Shown piece by piece: positions 45,374-54,843 of a stretch of DNA of 64,000 nucleotides (within the stretch, counting starts at the first letter, position 1; every line of letters starts with the position of its first letter). The translations under genes and the position numbers were made by a program. A model generated the notes under the pieces. The model made no database searches. It was given only the letters and a program-made list of their open reading frames with translations, and was not told where the DNA came from. Location: positions 25,219 to 89,218 of IMG/VR virus record IMGVR_UViG_3300037246_000452. The stretch is one strand, 5' to 3'. The stretch comes from a virus.

Positions 45374-46585
45374 TTAAAATTTCTCACTCCAGACGAGACT
45401 ACCTGTGGTGTCTGTTGTGGAAGAAGTAGCCTCAAAGCTTAAGGTTAATGTTTCGCCCGGCTCAAGAACAATATTGTATGAAGACAAATCAATAACGTCT
45501 CCAGCACTTTTACTTACTGATATAGTGAATATTGGTTCTCCACCAGTTAATGTTGTCCCTGCTACATCATAGCTTACAACGCTGGTATTCGCACTTATGT
45601 CGTTATAAGTAGGGCTCCCGCCAAGAGTTGCATTTTTAACTAATCGTATAATAACAGGCTTGGTGCCATCGACACCATAACTGAAAGACTTTAATTCTAT
45701 TTCTACTCTATTGGTTTTGGTTACAAAAAGAGCTTTATTCTGAATTGTTAAAATATTTGTTTCAGTTGTCGTAACTGCTGCCTTATCATTTGAGATTGAT
45801 TCAATGTTACCCAACTCCACTTCTTTGCCCTCGATACCGCCCATCATTGACGATGTTTGAAGCATTATATTGGTGGCATTGGATGTATTAACTACTTCAG
45901 CATGAAGAGGTAGTGATGGATTAAAGATCGACGGGTCTGTATAAGCGTTGGCATACTCTATAGTATGGACTTTTATAAACTCACCTGTTGATGGTTTTTC
46001 TATCCAAAAAGTTATAGCACCAAAGCCTAACCATTGATACCTAATTTGGTAAACATTACCTTTTGTTATATCAATAAATGGAAGTCTTCCTGCTCCAGTA
46101 GCTTTGTCATCACTCCATGATGTTTGTGCCGTCCAATTATCTACACTATTCTGCCTCCTTAAAACTCCAAACGATGCACCGTTGCAGCCAAAAAAGAAGC
46201 CATCCACAGCATCACCTATACCTATAATTTGCGATGAATTAGCTACGCAGGCTGTATACACCGTAGTATCTCTAACTAGAGCGCCTTGTCCCGTAGCATA
46301 CCTCAATATACGTCTGGACCAGAGATATGCCGCAGAAGAAGATGCCGCCGTTGTCTGCAATACAGCTTTAGAATTTGATTGCGTTACAGTTCCAGAACCT
46401 ACTGTAGATGTATGTACGAATGCAGTATTTATATTATAGGGAAAACCTATCTGCACTTTAGGGGTTATCTCACCTACTAACAGTTCACCAAAGGCTGCTT
46501 TTTGTAATACTTCTCCCTGAATATAAGTTGCAAAAGCAGCACCCGGTAACACCAACAGTATAACAAGTATTTTTAGTATTTTCAT
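45374..46585 (-). CDS. Tail-locus protein with signal peptide, 403 aa
   Basis: MKILKILVILLVLPGAAFA is a textbook Sec signal peptide (cut after AFA, residue 19). The rest is beta-rich with a lectin-like block (VYQIRYQWLGFGAITFWIEKP) and an Ala/Ser/Thr-rich C-terminus. Relatives of the central block occur in phage tail proteins, where a signal peptide is not expected. ATG 46585 follows AAGGAGGATAAT. Confidence 0.55.
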   Translation of the reverse strand: MKILKILVILLVLPGAAFATYIQGEVLQKAAFGELLVGEITPKVQIGFPYNINTAFVHTSTVGSGTVTQSNSKAVLQTTAASSSAAYLWSRRILRYATGQGALVRDTTVYTACVANSSQIIGIGDAVDGFFFGCNGASFGVLRRQNSVDNWTAQTSWSDDKATGAGRLPFIDITKGNVYQIRYQWLGFGAITFWIEKPSTGEFIKVHTIEYANAYTDPSIFNPSLPLHAEVVNTSNATNIMLQTSSMMGGIEGKEVELGNIESISNDKAAVTTTETNILTIQNKALFVTKTNRVEIELKSFSYGVDGTKPVIIRLVKNATLGGSPTYNDISANTSVVSYDVAGTTLTGGEPIFTISVSKSAGDVIDLSSYNIVLEPGETLTLSFEATSSTTDTTGSLVWSEKF

Positions 46586-46595
46586 ATTATCCTCC

Positions 46596-47564
46596 TTAAC
46601 GTATTAGCCATTCCGAGGAACCAGCTATAAAAGATAGTGAATCATATTGAGTTGTAATAGTCTGTCCGAGAGAACCATCTATAGTCTCTGCTCCGTTGCC
46701 GTCTATATAACAACCATTAGCCGCAGACATTAACTTGATCTCCATTAGCCGGCCTTTCTTATCTGCTACAGGTGGCATGGTAGTTGATACATTCCCCAAG
46801 GCCGCATCACATTCTATAAAGTAGATAGGGTCATCTGCAAAGTTTCCTATCGCATAATCCGCCGTTACTGTCGAAATCCCCGAGAAGGCGACCGCCCCTC
46901 CGGTATCAGAACTACCATTATTATCAATGGAAAACTGGCTTACATCATCAACCTGAGCATCAAACAAAAGCTGTGCGCCTGAACCAACCGCTATTTCATC
47001 TCTGCTTATAAGAAAATCGGTTCCATAGGCTGCATCAGTTTGGTCCCACATAGACTGAATAGCCAGCCCTATCGTTCCGGTACTGCCTGTGTGAGTACCA
47101 GATATCGTGACGGATTTTACACCCCCTGTAGTGAAAGTTCTCCCACCTTGAAGAGTTATAGCTTGGCTATTTACTCTTGATTGGATAGACGAAGCCTGTA
47201 CCCCGCCAATAAACCAGCCTAGACCAGTATTATCTATCCTAGCCTTACTTGCCCCTCCGACTTTAAAATTAAGGCCATAACTTGTACCGGGACTTGCTAT
47301 ATCCCACATATTGATCTCAAGACCAGTGTCACTACAACCAGCGCAATCAGTAGTATAATTTATTAAGACTGCGACGTCAGTTCCGGTAGCTTCGTCGAGA
47401 GTAGTGCTGAAAACACCTGACCCTAAGGTGACATCAGAGCCTTCTTGAATGCCCTCACCCACCTCCGCACCGCCTACAATAACAGTCAACCCTGCATAAG
47501 CTGGCATTGCAATTAATAGCAAAAACAATACCCCTACTATCAGGCTTCTCATAAATTTATTCAT
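46596..47564 (-). CDS. Tail-locus protein with signal peptide, 322 aa
   Basis: Residues 1-24 form a signal peptide (VGVLFLLLIAMPAYA, cut after AYA). The remainder is rich in Gly, Ser, Thr and Asp with repeating beta segments (VTLGSGVFSTTLDEATGTD), like fibre shafts. ATG 47564 follows AAGGAGGATAAG. Same direction and ribosome site as its neighbours. Confidence 0.55.
   Translation of the reverse strand: MNKFMRSLIVGVLFLLLIAMPAYAGLTVIVGGAEVGEGIQEGSDVTLGSGVFSTTLDEATGTDVAVLINYTTDCAGCSDTGLEINMWDIASPGTSYGLNFKVGGASKARIDNTGLGWFIGGVQASSIQSRVNSQAITLQGGRTFTTGGVKSVTISGTHTGSTGTIGLAIQSMWDQTDAAYGTDFLISRDEIAVGSGAQLLFDAQVDDVSQFSIDNNGSSDTGGAVAFSGISTVTADYAIGNFADDPIYFIECDAALGNVSTTMPPVADKKGRLMEIKLMSAANGCYIDGNGAETIDGSLGQTITTQYDSLSFIAGSSEWLIR
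47508..47521. repeat. Dispersed 14-bp palindrome, copy 20
   Basis: TGCAATTAATAGCA, in the signal-peptide codons of the 46596-47564 gene. Confidence 0.6.
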
Positions 47565-47574
47565 CTTATCCTCC

Positions 47575-48183
47575 TTAGTCGCCCGGTATCGTGGTTATAG
47601 TTACGCTACCTCCAGCTATAGCTTCTACGTAACCTCTAAGTCTTTTTACCCGCCTATTCAATACATGCCTTAAGGTAGACTTAAGTCCTATTTCTTCCGT
47701 CCCTCCAAAAGTCTCAGCGGTGTATGTACCAAATACCTGTATCTGATCGGATGTACTTGAGTCTAATACTCGGTACTCGGCATCATAATTAGTTGAGCCT
47801 ATAACCTCTATATTGTCCCCAAATGTATAGCCATGTGCCGTGGAAGGTAAACCTACAATACCCCCCCCAACATCTACTGCCGCCCCAGCATCCATAGTCT
47901 TAGCTGTGTAGTCCAGCTGATCTACTGGGTACCAGCTCGTACCATTTACTGAGCCCAGCAAGAATAGATTAGCTGCCGTGGGTGCGTCTGTGAACTCAAT
48001 CTCCCAATTATAGTTCCGTATCAGGTAGCCCGAATTATGCATCGTACCCATAGTATTCACCGTACTTACGTTAGTCATTGACACCTTGCTTTTACTCTTC
48101 ATGGGTTGGAGATTATACTCCTCCGCAAAGGCTACCCCCTGCACTGTCAGAAGTAGTATCACCCCTATTAATAGTCTTTTCAT
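47575..48183 (-). CDS. Tail-locus protein with signal peptide, 202 aa
   Basis: Start at ATG 48183 (MKRLLIGVILLLTVQG), 6 nt after AAGGAGG; the frame from 48213 is longer but lacks a site. The signal peptide core LLIGVILLLTVQGVAFA is cut after AFA (residue 20). Mature part beta-rich (YLIRNYNWEIEF, PVDQLDYTAK). Third in a row of exported-looking proteins. Confidence 0.55.
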   Translation of the reverse strand: MKRLLIGVILLLTVQGVAFAEEYNLQPMKSKSKVSMTNVSTVNTMGTMHNSGYLIRNYNWEIEFTDAPTAANLFLLGSVNGTSWYPVDQLDYTAKTMDAGAAVDVGGGIVGLPSTAHGYTFGDNIEVIGSTNYDAEYRVLDSSTSDQIQVFGTYTAETFGGTEEIGLKSTLRHVLNRRVKRLRGYVEAIAGGSVTITTIPGD

Positions 48184-48198
48184 CGTATCCTCCTTATT

Positions 48199-48212
48199 TG
48201 AAATTAATTGCA
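48199..48212. repeat. Dispersed 14-bp palindrome, copy 21
   Basis: TGAAATTAATTGCA, upstream of the ribosome site of the 47575-48183 gene. Confidence 0.8.
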
Positions 48213-48240
48213 TTCGTTAATAAATAGGTATACCATACCT

Positions 48241-49371
48241 CTACTCAGAAGTAAACTCAAAAGTCGCCTTCAAACTATCTACCGCCCAAGTCATCTTCTG
48301 TACTATTATTGATTCCGTTCGTTCTTTATTAAGATATACCTTCGTCAGGGGCTTGATAGTGTTACTCATGGGCGCTTTAATAGTAGTCCTGCCTCCTACT
48401 GTCTGCCGGTGCATGATCTTGGTCATCTCTACTTCGTTGCCGGTTGCATACAATGCCTTCTTACTGCCCCGTACCGTTACCTGTGCCCCCGTGCCCCTAA
48501 TAAATACATCATCCTCAACCCTGTGGACTCCTATAAGCCAGCCATTCTCCACTGTGCCATCAGAGAGATGCACCTGCTGAAATATGCTAATCGTTCCATT
48601 AGGTCTAGCTGCTAAGTCCGCAAGTACTTCCGTGTCAGCGGGTATAACTGCTGTCAGGTTCTCCGTCCCCTCTCGGTATATCCCCTTCTCTACAATCCCA
48701 GCATATAACCTCATCTGGAAACTCTTCATCTTTAGGTACACATCAGTCACACCATCGGCTACACCTGATACCTTCAACGTATGAGTTACCTTTAACGGCA
48801 CTGGGTCTACTACAATTGGTGGTACCCCTTCTGGGTCTACGTATAATAACTTATAAGGTACAATCCTTTGGTTACCCCTATCATCAATATAGAGAAATCT
48901 GGCATCTATGGCACAGGAGATCGGGTCATTGAACTGATCTTGTCCACTCCCTTCAGTTCCCAAGTCCATTACGAACCTTCCTTCCTTGGTGAATATCTGA
49001 AACCTGTCATTCTTTGTATCCACCACGTATAACCATGAGCCTTGTGTGCATATCCCTCGGGGCTCATCAAACTCACCCCCGGCTACCCCTATCCGACCAA
49101 ATGAGAATACAAACTCGCCATCTAAGGTAAATGCCTGCACTCGATTATTTCCTGTATCTGTCACGTAGACAAGTACACCATCTGAGCATAACCCAAATGG
49201 ATTATAGAATTTTCCCTCGGCTGAGCCATACCCTCCAAACTCTGAAATATACACCCCGTTCTCATCAAGAATTTGAACTCTATGATTCCCAGCATCCACC
49301 ACATACATGCGGTATCCCATGTTGATGCCTACACTAACCTTGATTAACGTATTTGGCACAGTTACACTCAT
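48241..49371 (-). CDS. NHL-repeat beta-propeller tail protein
   Basis: The N-terminal 190 residues carry four NHL blades with the signature YVVDAGNHRVQIL, YVTDTGNNRVQAF, YVVDTKNDRFQIF, YIDDRGNQRIVPY and intervening FGxxGxxxGxFxxPxG turns. The C-terminal half is another beta domain (KALYATGNEVEMTKIM). Such propellers bind sugars or proteins and are rare but known in phage tails. ATG 49371 overlaps the upstream stop as ATGA. Length 376. Confidence 0.75.
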   Translation of the reverse strand: MSVTVPNTLIKVSVGINMGYRMYVVDAGNHRVQILDENGVYISEFGGYGSAEGKFYNPFGLCSDGVLVYVTDTGNNRVQAFTLDGEFVFSFGRIGVAGGEFDEPRGICTQGSWLYVVDTKNDRFQIFTKEGRFVMDLGTEGSGQDQFNDPISCAIDARFLYIDDRGNQRIVPYKLLYVDPEGVPPIVVDPVPLKVTHTLKVSGVADGVTDVYLKMKSFQMRLYAGIVEKGIYREGTENLTAVIPADTEVLADLAARPNGTISIFQQVHLSDGTVENGWLIGVHRVEDDVFIRGTGAQVTVRGSKKALYATGNEVEMTKIMHRQTVGGRTTIKAPMSNTIKPLTKVYLNKERTESIIVQKMTWAVDSLKATFEFTSE

Positions 49372-50159
49372 GGCTCCCACCTCAATTTAATAGTAGCTGG
49401 GTTTACTACAAAATCACTCGGATTGCTTTCGGTAATATCCCCTACAAAATCTAGGTAGGCTACTATAGGCTGAAGGGCTTGGCTTGATTCATTGGTATCT
49501 ATTATGGCCAACCCTGCTGCTGGTCCTATAGTTCCTGTGGCTGTCCATGTAACTGTCGGGGTCTTGAAATACACATCTTGACTTACAATGTCCCTTGCCA
49601 CTGTCAAAGCATCAATTACTTTACTATTTGAGGAGTAGCCTCCTCCAGTTTCTAATTCGTACCCTGTGACACCATCAGTATCCAGAGCTGCTCCGGGCGT
49701 AATTGTACCATCATCAATGTAAGTTTCTACCAGCCCCACTTCGTCAATTAGCTGGGCCTGTCCGGTACCCCTACCATATATCTTATACCCAGTAGCACCA
49801 TTCACCGCTGTCCAGTCTAGTTGCACCCTCTTACTTGGCCCAGATACTACAATGCTATCTTCAGAAGAGCCTAGTGTTTCTCCTACAGAATTTATTGCGG
49901 TTATTCTATAGAACTTTTCCCCAGCCGGCAGTGACCCTGTATCCAATTCTGTCAGGGTATCAATGCTCGGAGTTGCTAAACTGACAATACCTGTATTAGC
50001 AAAGGTGTGAGTTATCGGATTAAAGCTGAAGCCCGACTTCATTAATATGGCCTTTAGTTCATGCGGGGAACCCTGCCCTACTCCCTCATCTCCTAGATTA
50101 ATCTTCGCTGCAATTAACTGCACAAAGAATTCTAACGGTATACGTCCTACTGCTCCCAT
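49368..50159 (-). CDS. Tail protein with fibronectin-III-like domain
   Basis: Residues about 60-155 (KFYRITAINSVGETLGSSED, VQLDWTAVNGATGYKIYGR) follow the FN3 pattern. Flanks are beta-rich. The first 45 residues (IPLEFFVQLIAAKINLGDEG) include a palindrome-coded LIA block. ATG 50159 lies just downstream of the 1557-residue protein gene. Likely a tail-tip structural part. Confidence 0.55.
   Translation of the reverse strand: MGAVGRIPLEFFVQLIAAKINLGDEGVGQGSPHELKAILMKSGFSFNPITHTFANTGIVSLATPSIDTLTELDTGSLPAGEKFYRITAINSVGETLGSSEDSIVVSGPSKRVQLDWTAVNGATGYKIYGRGTGQAQLIDEVGLVETYIDDGTITPGAALDTDGVTGYELETGGGYSSNSKVIDALTVARDIVSQDVYFKTPTVTWTATGTIGPAAGLAIIDTNESSQALQPIVAYLDFVGDITESNPSDFVVNPATIKLRWEP
50109..50122. 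repeat. Dispersed 14-bp palindrome, copy 22
   Basis: TGCAATTAACTGCA, in codons 13-17 of the 49368-50159 gene. Confidence 0.8.
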
Positions 50160-50168
50160 GGCACCCTC

Positions 50169-53100
50169 CTATAATAAGTATCCATCTAATTGTTTACGTC
50201 CACGCCCTACTATAACGATCTCCTCAGGATTGTTGAATTGCCCTTTTCCATTCCCGAAGCTACCAAAGTTCTTAACGTACTTGGTTACACCGTTCTTAAT
50301 GTAAAAGCCGTTGATTCGATTATTCTTATGATCAACTGAATAAAAATTTGGCCTGTAGTACTCTACTGTTCTCAGGGTAGTCGTAACGCCTGCGGTATTG
50401 GTCACAGTCAATCTCACTAGGTATGTCCCAGAAGAGCTATACACATGGATTGGATTACTCTCATTTGAATACGTCCCATCCCCAAAGTCCCAGAAATACG
50501 TATTAGTCAGTAGGGTTGCATACGGTATATCTGCTACGGTATCCCCTGCATAAACAGTACTTAAAGTCATATTCAAGTCATCTGTAATATCAGCGATACC
50601 ATACTCATCATATCCTGTCCTCTGATAAAGATCAAGGCCACTCTGGGAGCCTCCACTTCTCACAGTTCTTAATGTTGCAGTAGTATTGTCTTGAATCGAT
50701 TCAACTACGTACTCCTCTCCCCCTGCAAGTATAGTCATCAACGGGGAAAGCTCCGTAAGAAATAGCGTCCCAGTTCCTACAAGCTGATCACTGCTAGTAG
50801 TCAGTGCAACAACTCCAGTCCTTACGGTGTAATGCGGAACCCTTATCCTGTCACTGGTGGACAACTCAGAAGTAAAAAGTGTTCCAGTTCCTACTACCAC
50901 CACACTATCATTAATTAAAGCCAGTGTTCCAGTTGCCCCCGTGTAATTAGGCAACTGAGTATTCACAAAGCTTATGGCACCTGCCGGGTCATTCTCAATG
51001 GCAACATAAAATGGAAGTCCAGACTCATCCTCCTCCACATAAGGCTTCGACAACATTAATTTGGTATCACTGATAATACCAAGTACCTTGTATGGTACTC
51101 CATTAATTACAAGACTCATACCCTTTTGTAGGTCCGTGGTAAAGGTCGTTCCAATTCCCACCACAAGAGTACTACCTTGAATAACACTTATAGTCCCGCC
51201 CAAAGCCGTAGACTGACCTAGAGTTGACACACTGGCTGTTACCCCTAACTCGGTCACCCCTAACGTCTTTGTTACAGTCTTGCCATCCTCTGTGGCCTCT
51301 CCTACTGGATATGATAGGGTTGCATTGAAGTCATCTTCTACAGACTCTACCGTATAGAGAAGATCATCAATTGTTATCTCCGTCCCCTGTGTCAGCTCCG
51401 ATACAAATGAGGTTCCTGTTCCTACTATCTGATCACTACCATTGGTTACTGCAACACTTCCAGATACATCTACCTGAATAGTTCTGCCTCCTGTGTATAC
51501 TGTTGTCAAGGTCATCTGCGTTGCGCTTTGTATCGCCTCTACATTGTATTTTACCCCACCAATTACAATCTCGCTCCCGATCTCTAACTGACTTTGAAAG
51601 TCAGTATTGGAGCCTATTACTATATTACTGCCTGCTGCTAACTGCAACGTCCCTATCAGTATAGTGGTTCCAACTCCAGCTGCTACCTCAAAAGCTGCTG
51701 TCTGTATGTCTTCTTCATCGGCAGTTGCTTTCACTGTAATAGTCTGCATGGTAGTTACACTTTCATTATTAACAACTATTGTCACCCGCACAGTATACGT
51801 CCCTGCCTCTGTAAACGTAAAACTAGGACTTGCATCCGTTGACTGAGTTCCAGCTGCCTGTAGGCTGAAGGCTTCTCCGGTGGTATCTACTCCCGCATAT
51901 ACACTGGTTAGGGTCATGTGAGTATCATCTTCAATACTCTCAATTACATAGGTTAATCCGGCTACCTTTATCATCTGACCTACAGTAAATTCCGAGGTAA
52001 ACAGCGTGGAGTCTCCTACCACTTGATCACTTGCCTGCTCCAAGGTCAGGGTTCCGGTCTTGGTGGTTACTGCCCCATCACCAAAATCCCACAAAGCCTC
52101 TCCATCTAAGAGGTCTGACCCATTACCAAAATTAATCGTGGCAGGCACAACCCCATTGGTACTCTCTTCTGGGTAGTTGGTTGCAACAACTCCCCCTACA
52201 ATAGACTCGCCCCCAAACGTCTCAAGTAGCGTAAGGTTAGTGTCATCTTCTATTTCAGCAATCAGGTACAGTGTCCCTTCTAGGTCTAGTAGCATACCCA
52301 CTATCAACTCCGTAGTAAACTTTGTCCCAACACCAACTACATCCTTGCTGCTAGTGGTGATACTCATAGTCCCTGTGAGGACTTTAGTCTTCTGGTACAG
52401 TATCAAGCCCGAATCGGTATCTCCGGGGTAATTTGCAACTAATTGCAAACTCAGATTTGTAGCTATGGAATCTATCACCCCTTCTTCTCCTCCGATCACT
52501 ACAGTCTCACCAACATTCAATTCGGTAGTGAATAAAGTGCCTACTCCTACAACTGACTTTAAGCCATTGGTTACTGATACTGTCCCAGTCATTTCTTTTA
52601 ATCCAGCCAGTACAGGAGCGTTATCACTTGTATTAGGTACAAGGTCAACCGTGTAGTCTGCCCCTATAATTACTATTTGGCTACTGCTGTTAATCCCGTT
52701 TGTTCCTGTGAACTTGGCAGTAGTCTTGAAGTTATCCAGCCCTGAATCTGTGGTATCTCCGTACTTATTCATCAAGGTCATATGCGTATTATCTGCAATG
52801 GTCGATATAATGTACTTAATACCTTCGATCACAATAGCCCCACCCTCTACGTAATCAGTGGTGAAAGTAGTCGTGGTGCCTACAACATCCTTGCTATTCT
52901 GCGTCACCGCAATAGTACCTGTCAGTTTCTCGGTCATACGTATCCCAATCTGCTCACTATGGTTCTGCCCCTTATATACTGTAGCCAAAGTCATATGTGT
53001 GTCGTCAGTAATAGTATCAATGACATACTCAAGCCCTGCAATGATAAGAGTCTCCCCTACTGCCAGTTCCGTAGTAAATGAGGTTCCTGCGCCTACTACT

Positions 53101-54842
53101 GTGTCCTCCCCATAAGTGACTTCAAGCGTACCTGTCATCTTCGGCATAGTGTAGGTAGTTAGGGTTGTTACATATGTGCCTTCATTTGTATATTCGTGAG
53201 TCGGGTTTGCTTCCAAAGATATAGTGCCGTCCCCAAAGTCCCACACTGCCACCTCAAATGTTCCAGAGGTTGTACTGGTAAAATTCACTGCAATAGCATG
53301 GGTAGGAATAACATCTTCTGCATCCACCCCAGCATAATTAGTGGATAAAACTATGTGCGTGTCATCAGTAATGGTATCAATGGTATACGCCACCCCCTCC
53401 AATACGATGGTTTTTCCTTCCTCAAATTCTGTAGTAAAATTCGTACCAAATCCTACAATATTTGCGCTACCGTTGGTTACAGTCACCAACCCTGAGCCGG
53501 CCACAATATTCTTTCCAGATGCCACCTTAACTGCTTTCAGTCCTGAGTCGGTGGTGCCTGCATACGTTGCAGTTAATTTCAAACTCGTGTCACTGATCAC
53601 CTCTTCAATCACATATATAACTCCAGCTATCAGTATTGAATCTCCTAAAGTACATTGCGTGAGGAAAGACGTTCCGTCCCCTGCCACCATGTAGCTCCCA
53701 TTTACCACACTAATAGTCCCAGTCAACTCCACGATGTCATCTATTGTCAGCACCTTATACATGAAGAGTCCTGAATCAGTGCCCCCAGCATAATTAGTAG
53801 TCAAAGTCATATTCGTATCGTCTGCAATAGTATCAATGGTGTATACTTTCTCCCCTATGATAATATACCCTCCTTCAACGTATTCTGTAGTGAAGGCTGT
53901 ATCGGTACCCACCAATGCGGCACTCCCATTTGTAGCTGCAGCTGTACCACTGCCTTTAGCTACAGTCTTGTCAATGCTAATCTCTGCATTAAACGAGGCT
54001 ACTGGGGGTGCTGGTATTGAACATGTAACCGTCAAGTCTGTTGGGTCTGCTGAAACTCCACCTATCCCCTGGTATACCTTAAAGGGCCCTATAAAAGAAC
54101 TAGGCAAATACACCTCACCGTTAACTGCTACCGTCCCTCCACGAAATTGTCCTGAGTAGGCTATAGATTGCACGTAGGCATATGGGCTTGTCTTATTAAA
54201 AATCCTTGTCTCGGATGTTGATGTCCTGATATACAGATACCCCTGATCTACCCCTATAGAAGATACGGAGTCTAGCGTATTAATAGTGGCTACATACACA
54301 TAGGTACTTTGATCGTAGATATATATATTATCGTCCGTAGTATTAGAAATATAGATATAGTCTCCATCTAACGCTATATTTCTAGCTCCATTAGCCGCCC
54401 CTATCGGTGTAAGATTGGTAATAAAGGCAAACGTAGATTTATTATAAATAGCTATTCTGTTATTAGTATTATCCGTTATAAATATTCTTGTATCATCTAC
54501 TTCGATTGTCTCTGGGAAATTGACTGATGGACTAAACTCATCTACCCTCAATCCAGTAGAAATACTATATCTCTGAAGTATATCCCCCCTTAAAACGTAA
54601 ATATAAGTATCATCTACAGCAAAACCATTAATACCTGTTCCTGTAGGGTTACTAAGCGTCAGGCCTCCTTCAGGAGTTCCATCCATTTGATAATAGTGAA
54701 TAGCATAGGGTGAAGATGGAACACCACCTCCATTTATTCCCCAATAGATTCTATCCGCTGTAACAGCTACGCCACCATTAGGGTCAATCTCTTGGGCTAT
54801 AATCCCATGCACGAACTCCCTTTTATAATCAAATAACGCCAT
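50169..54842 (-). CDS. Giant repeat-containing tail protein with propeller and PKD domains, 1557 aa
   Basis: Residues 1-250 form a beta-propeller (IYNKSTFAFITNL, IYIYDQSTYVYVATI blades). From about 290 a unit of roughly 65-75 residues repeats about thirteen times: VVGxGTxFTTEL, a G-x-x-I-x-I-x-G-x-x-Y strand pair, and I-x-DDTHMTLxTxYAGxTDSGL. PKD-type segments with WDFGDG lie near residues 545, 965 and 1475. The C-terminus has one more NHL-like blade (NFGSFGNGKGQFNNP). Probably a tail fibre or tip protein for host adhesion; the repeat DNA is prone to expansion and contraction. Confidence 0.72.
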   Translation of the reverse strand: MALFDYKREFVHGIIAQEIDPNGGVAVTADRIYWGINGGGVPSSPYAIHYYQMDGTPEGGLTLSNPTGTGINGFAVDDTYIYVLRGDILQRYSISTGLRVDEFSPSVNFPETIEVDDTRIFITDNTNNRIAIYNKSTFAFITNLTPIGAANGARNIALDGDYIYISNTTDDNIYIYDQSTYVYVATINTLDSVSSIGVDQGYLYIRTSTSETRIFNKTSPYAYVQSIAYSGQFRGGTVAVNGEVYLPSSFIGPFKVYQGIGGVSADPTDLTVTCSIPAPPVASFNAEISIDKTVAKGSGTAAATNGSAALVGTDTAFTTEYVEGGYIIIGEKVYTIDTIADDTNMTLTTNYAGGTDSGLFMYKVLTIDDIVELTGTISVVNGSYMVAGDGTSFLTQCTLGDSILIAGVIYVIEEVISDTSLKLTATYAGTTDSGLKAVKVASGKNIVAGSGLVTVTNGSANIVGFGTNFTTEFEEGKTIVLEGVAYTIDTITDDTHIVLSTNYAGVDAEDVIPTHAIAVNFTSTTSGTFEVAVWDFGDGTISLEANPTHEYTNEGTYVTTLTTYTMPKMTGTLEVTYGEDTVVGAGTSFTTELAVGETLIIAGLEYVIDTITDDTHMTLATVYKGQNHSEQIGIRMTEKLTGTIAVTQNSKDVVGTTTTFTTDYVEGGAIVIEGIKYIISTIADNTHMTLMNKYGDTTDSGLDNFKTTAKFTGTNGINSSSQIVIIGADYTVDLVPNTSDNAPVLAGLKEMTGTVSVTNGLKSVVGVGTLFTTELNVGETVVIGGEEGVIDSIATNLSLQLVANYPGDTDSGLILYQKTKVLTGTMSITTSSKDVVGVGTKFTTELIVGMLLDLEGTLYLIAEIEDDTNLTLLETFGGESIVGGVVATNYPEESTNGVVPATINFGNGSDLLDGEALWDFGDGAVTTKTGTLTLEQASDQVVGDSTLFTSEFTVGQMIKVAGLTYVIESIEDDTHMTLTSVYAGVDTTGEAFSLQAAGTQSTDASPSFTFTEAGTYTVRVTIVVNNESVTTMQTITVKATADEEDIQTAAFEVAAGVGTTILIGTLQLAAGSNIVIGSNTDFQSQLEIGSEIVIGGVKYNVEAIQSATQMTLTTVYTGGRTIQVDVSGSVAVTNGSDQIVGTGTSFVSELTQGTEITIDDLLYTVESVEDDFNATLSYPVGEATEDGKTVTKTLGVTELGVTASVSTLGQSTALGGTISVIQGSTLVVGIGTTFTTDLQKGMSLVINGVPYKVLGIISDTKLMLSKPYVEEDESGLPFYVAIENDPAGAISFVNTQLPNYTGATGTLALINDSVVVVGTGTLFTSELSTSDRIRVPHYTVRTGVVALTTSSDQLVGTGTLFLTELSPLMTILAGGEEYVVESIQDNTTATLRTVRSGGSQSGLDLYQRTGYDEYGIADITDDLNMTLSTVYAGDTVADIPYATLLTNTYFWDFGDGTYSNESNPIHVYSSSGTYLVRLTVTNTAGVTTTLRTVEYYRPNFYSVDHKNNRINGFYIKNGVTKYVKNFGSFGNGKGQFNNPEEIVIVGRGRKQLDGYLL
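52434..52447. repeat. Dispersed 14-bp palindrome, copy 23
   Basis: TGCAACTAATTGCA, in a repeat unit of the 1557-residue protein gene (encodes LQLVAN). Confidence 0.7.
53568..53581. repeat. Dispersed 14-bp palindrome, copy 24
   Basis: TGCAGTTAATTTCA, in another repeat unit of the same gene (encodes LKLTAT). Confidence 0.7.
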
Positions 54843-54843
54843 A

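Noticed and set aside
45340-45435. N-terminal extension of the 43564-45339 gene
   Set aside because: It overlaps the end of the previous gene and lacks a ribosome site; ATG 45339 is preceded by a G-rich site.
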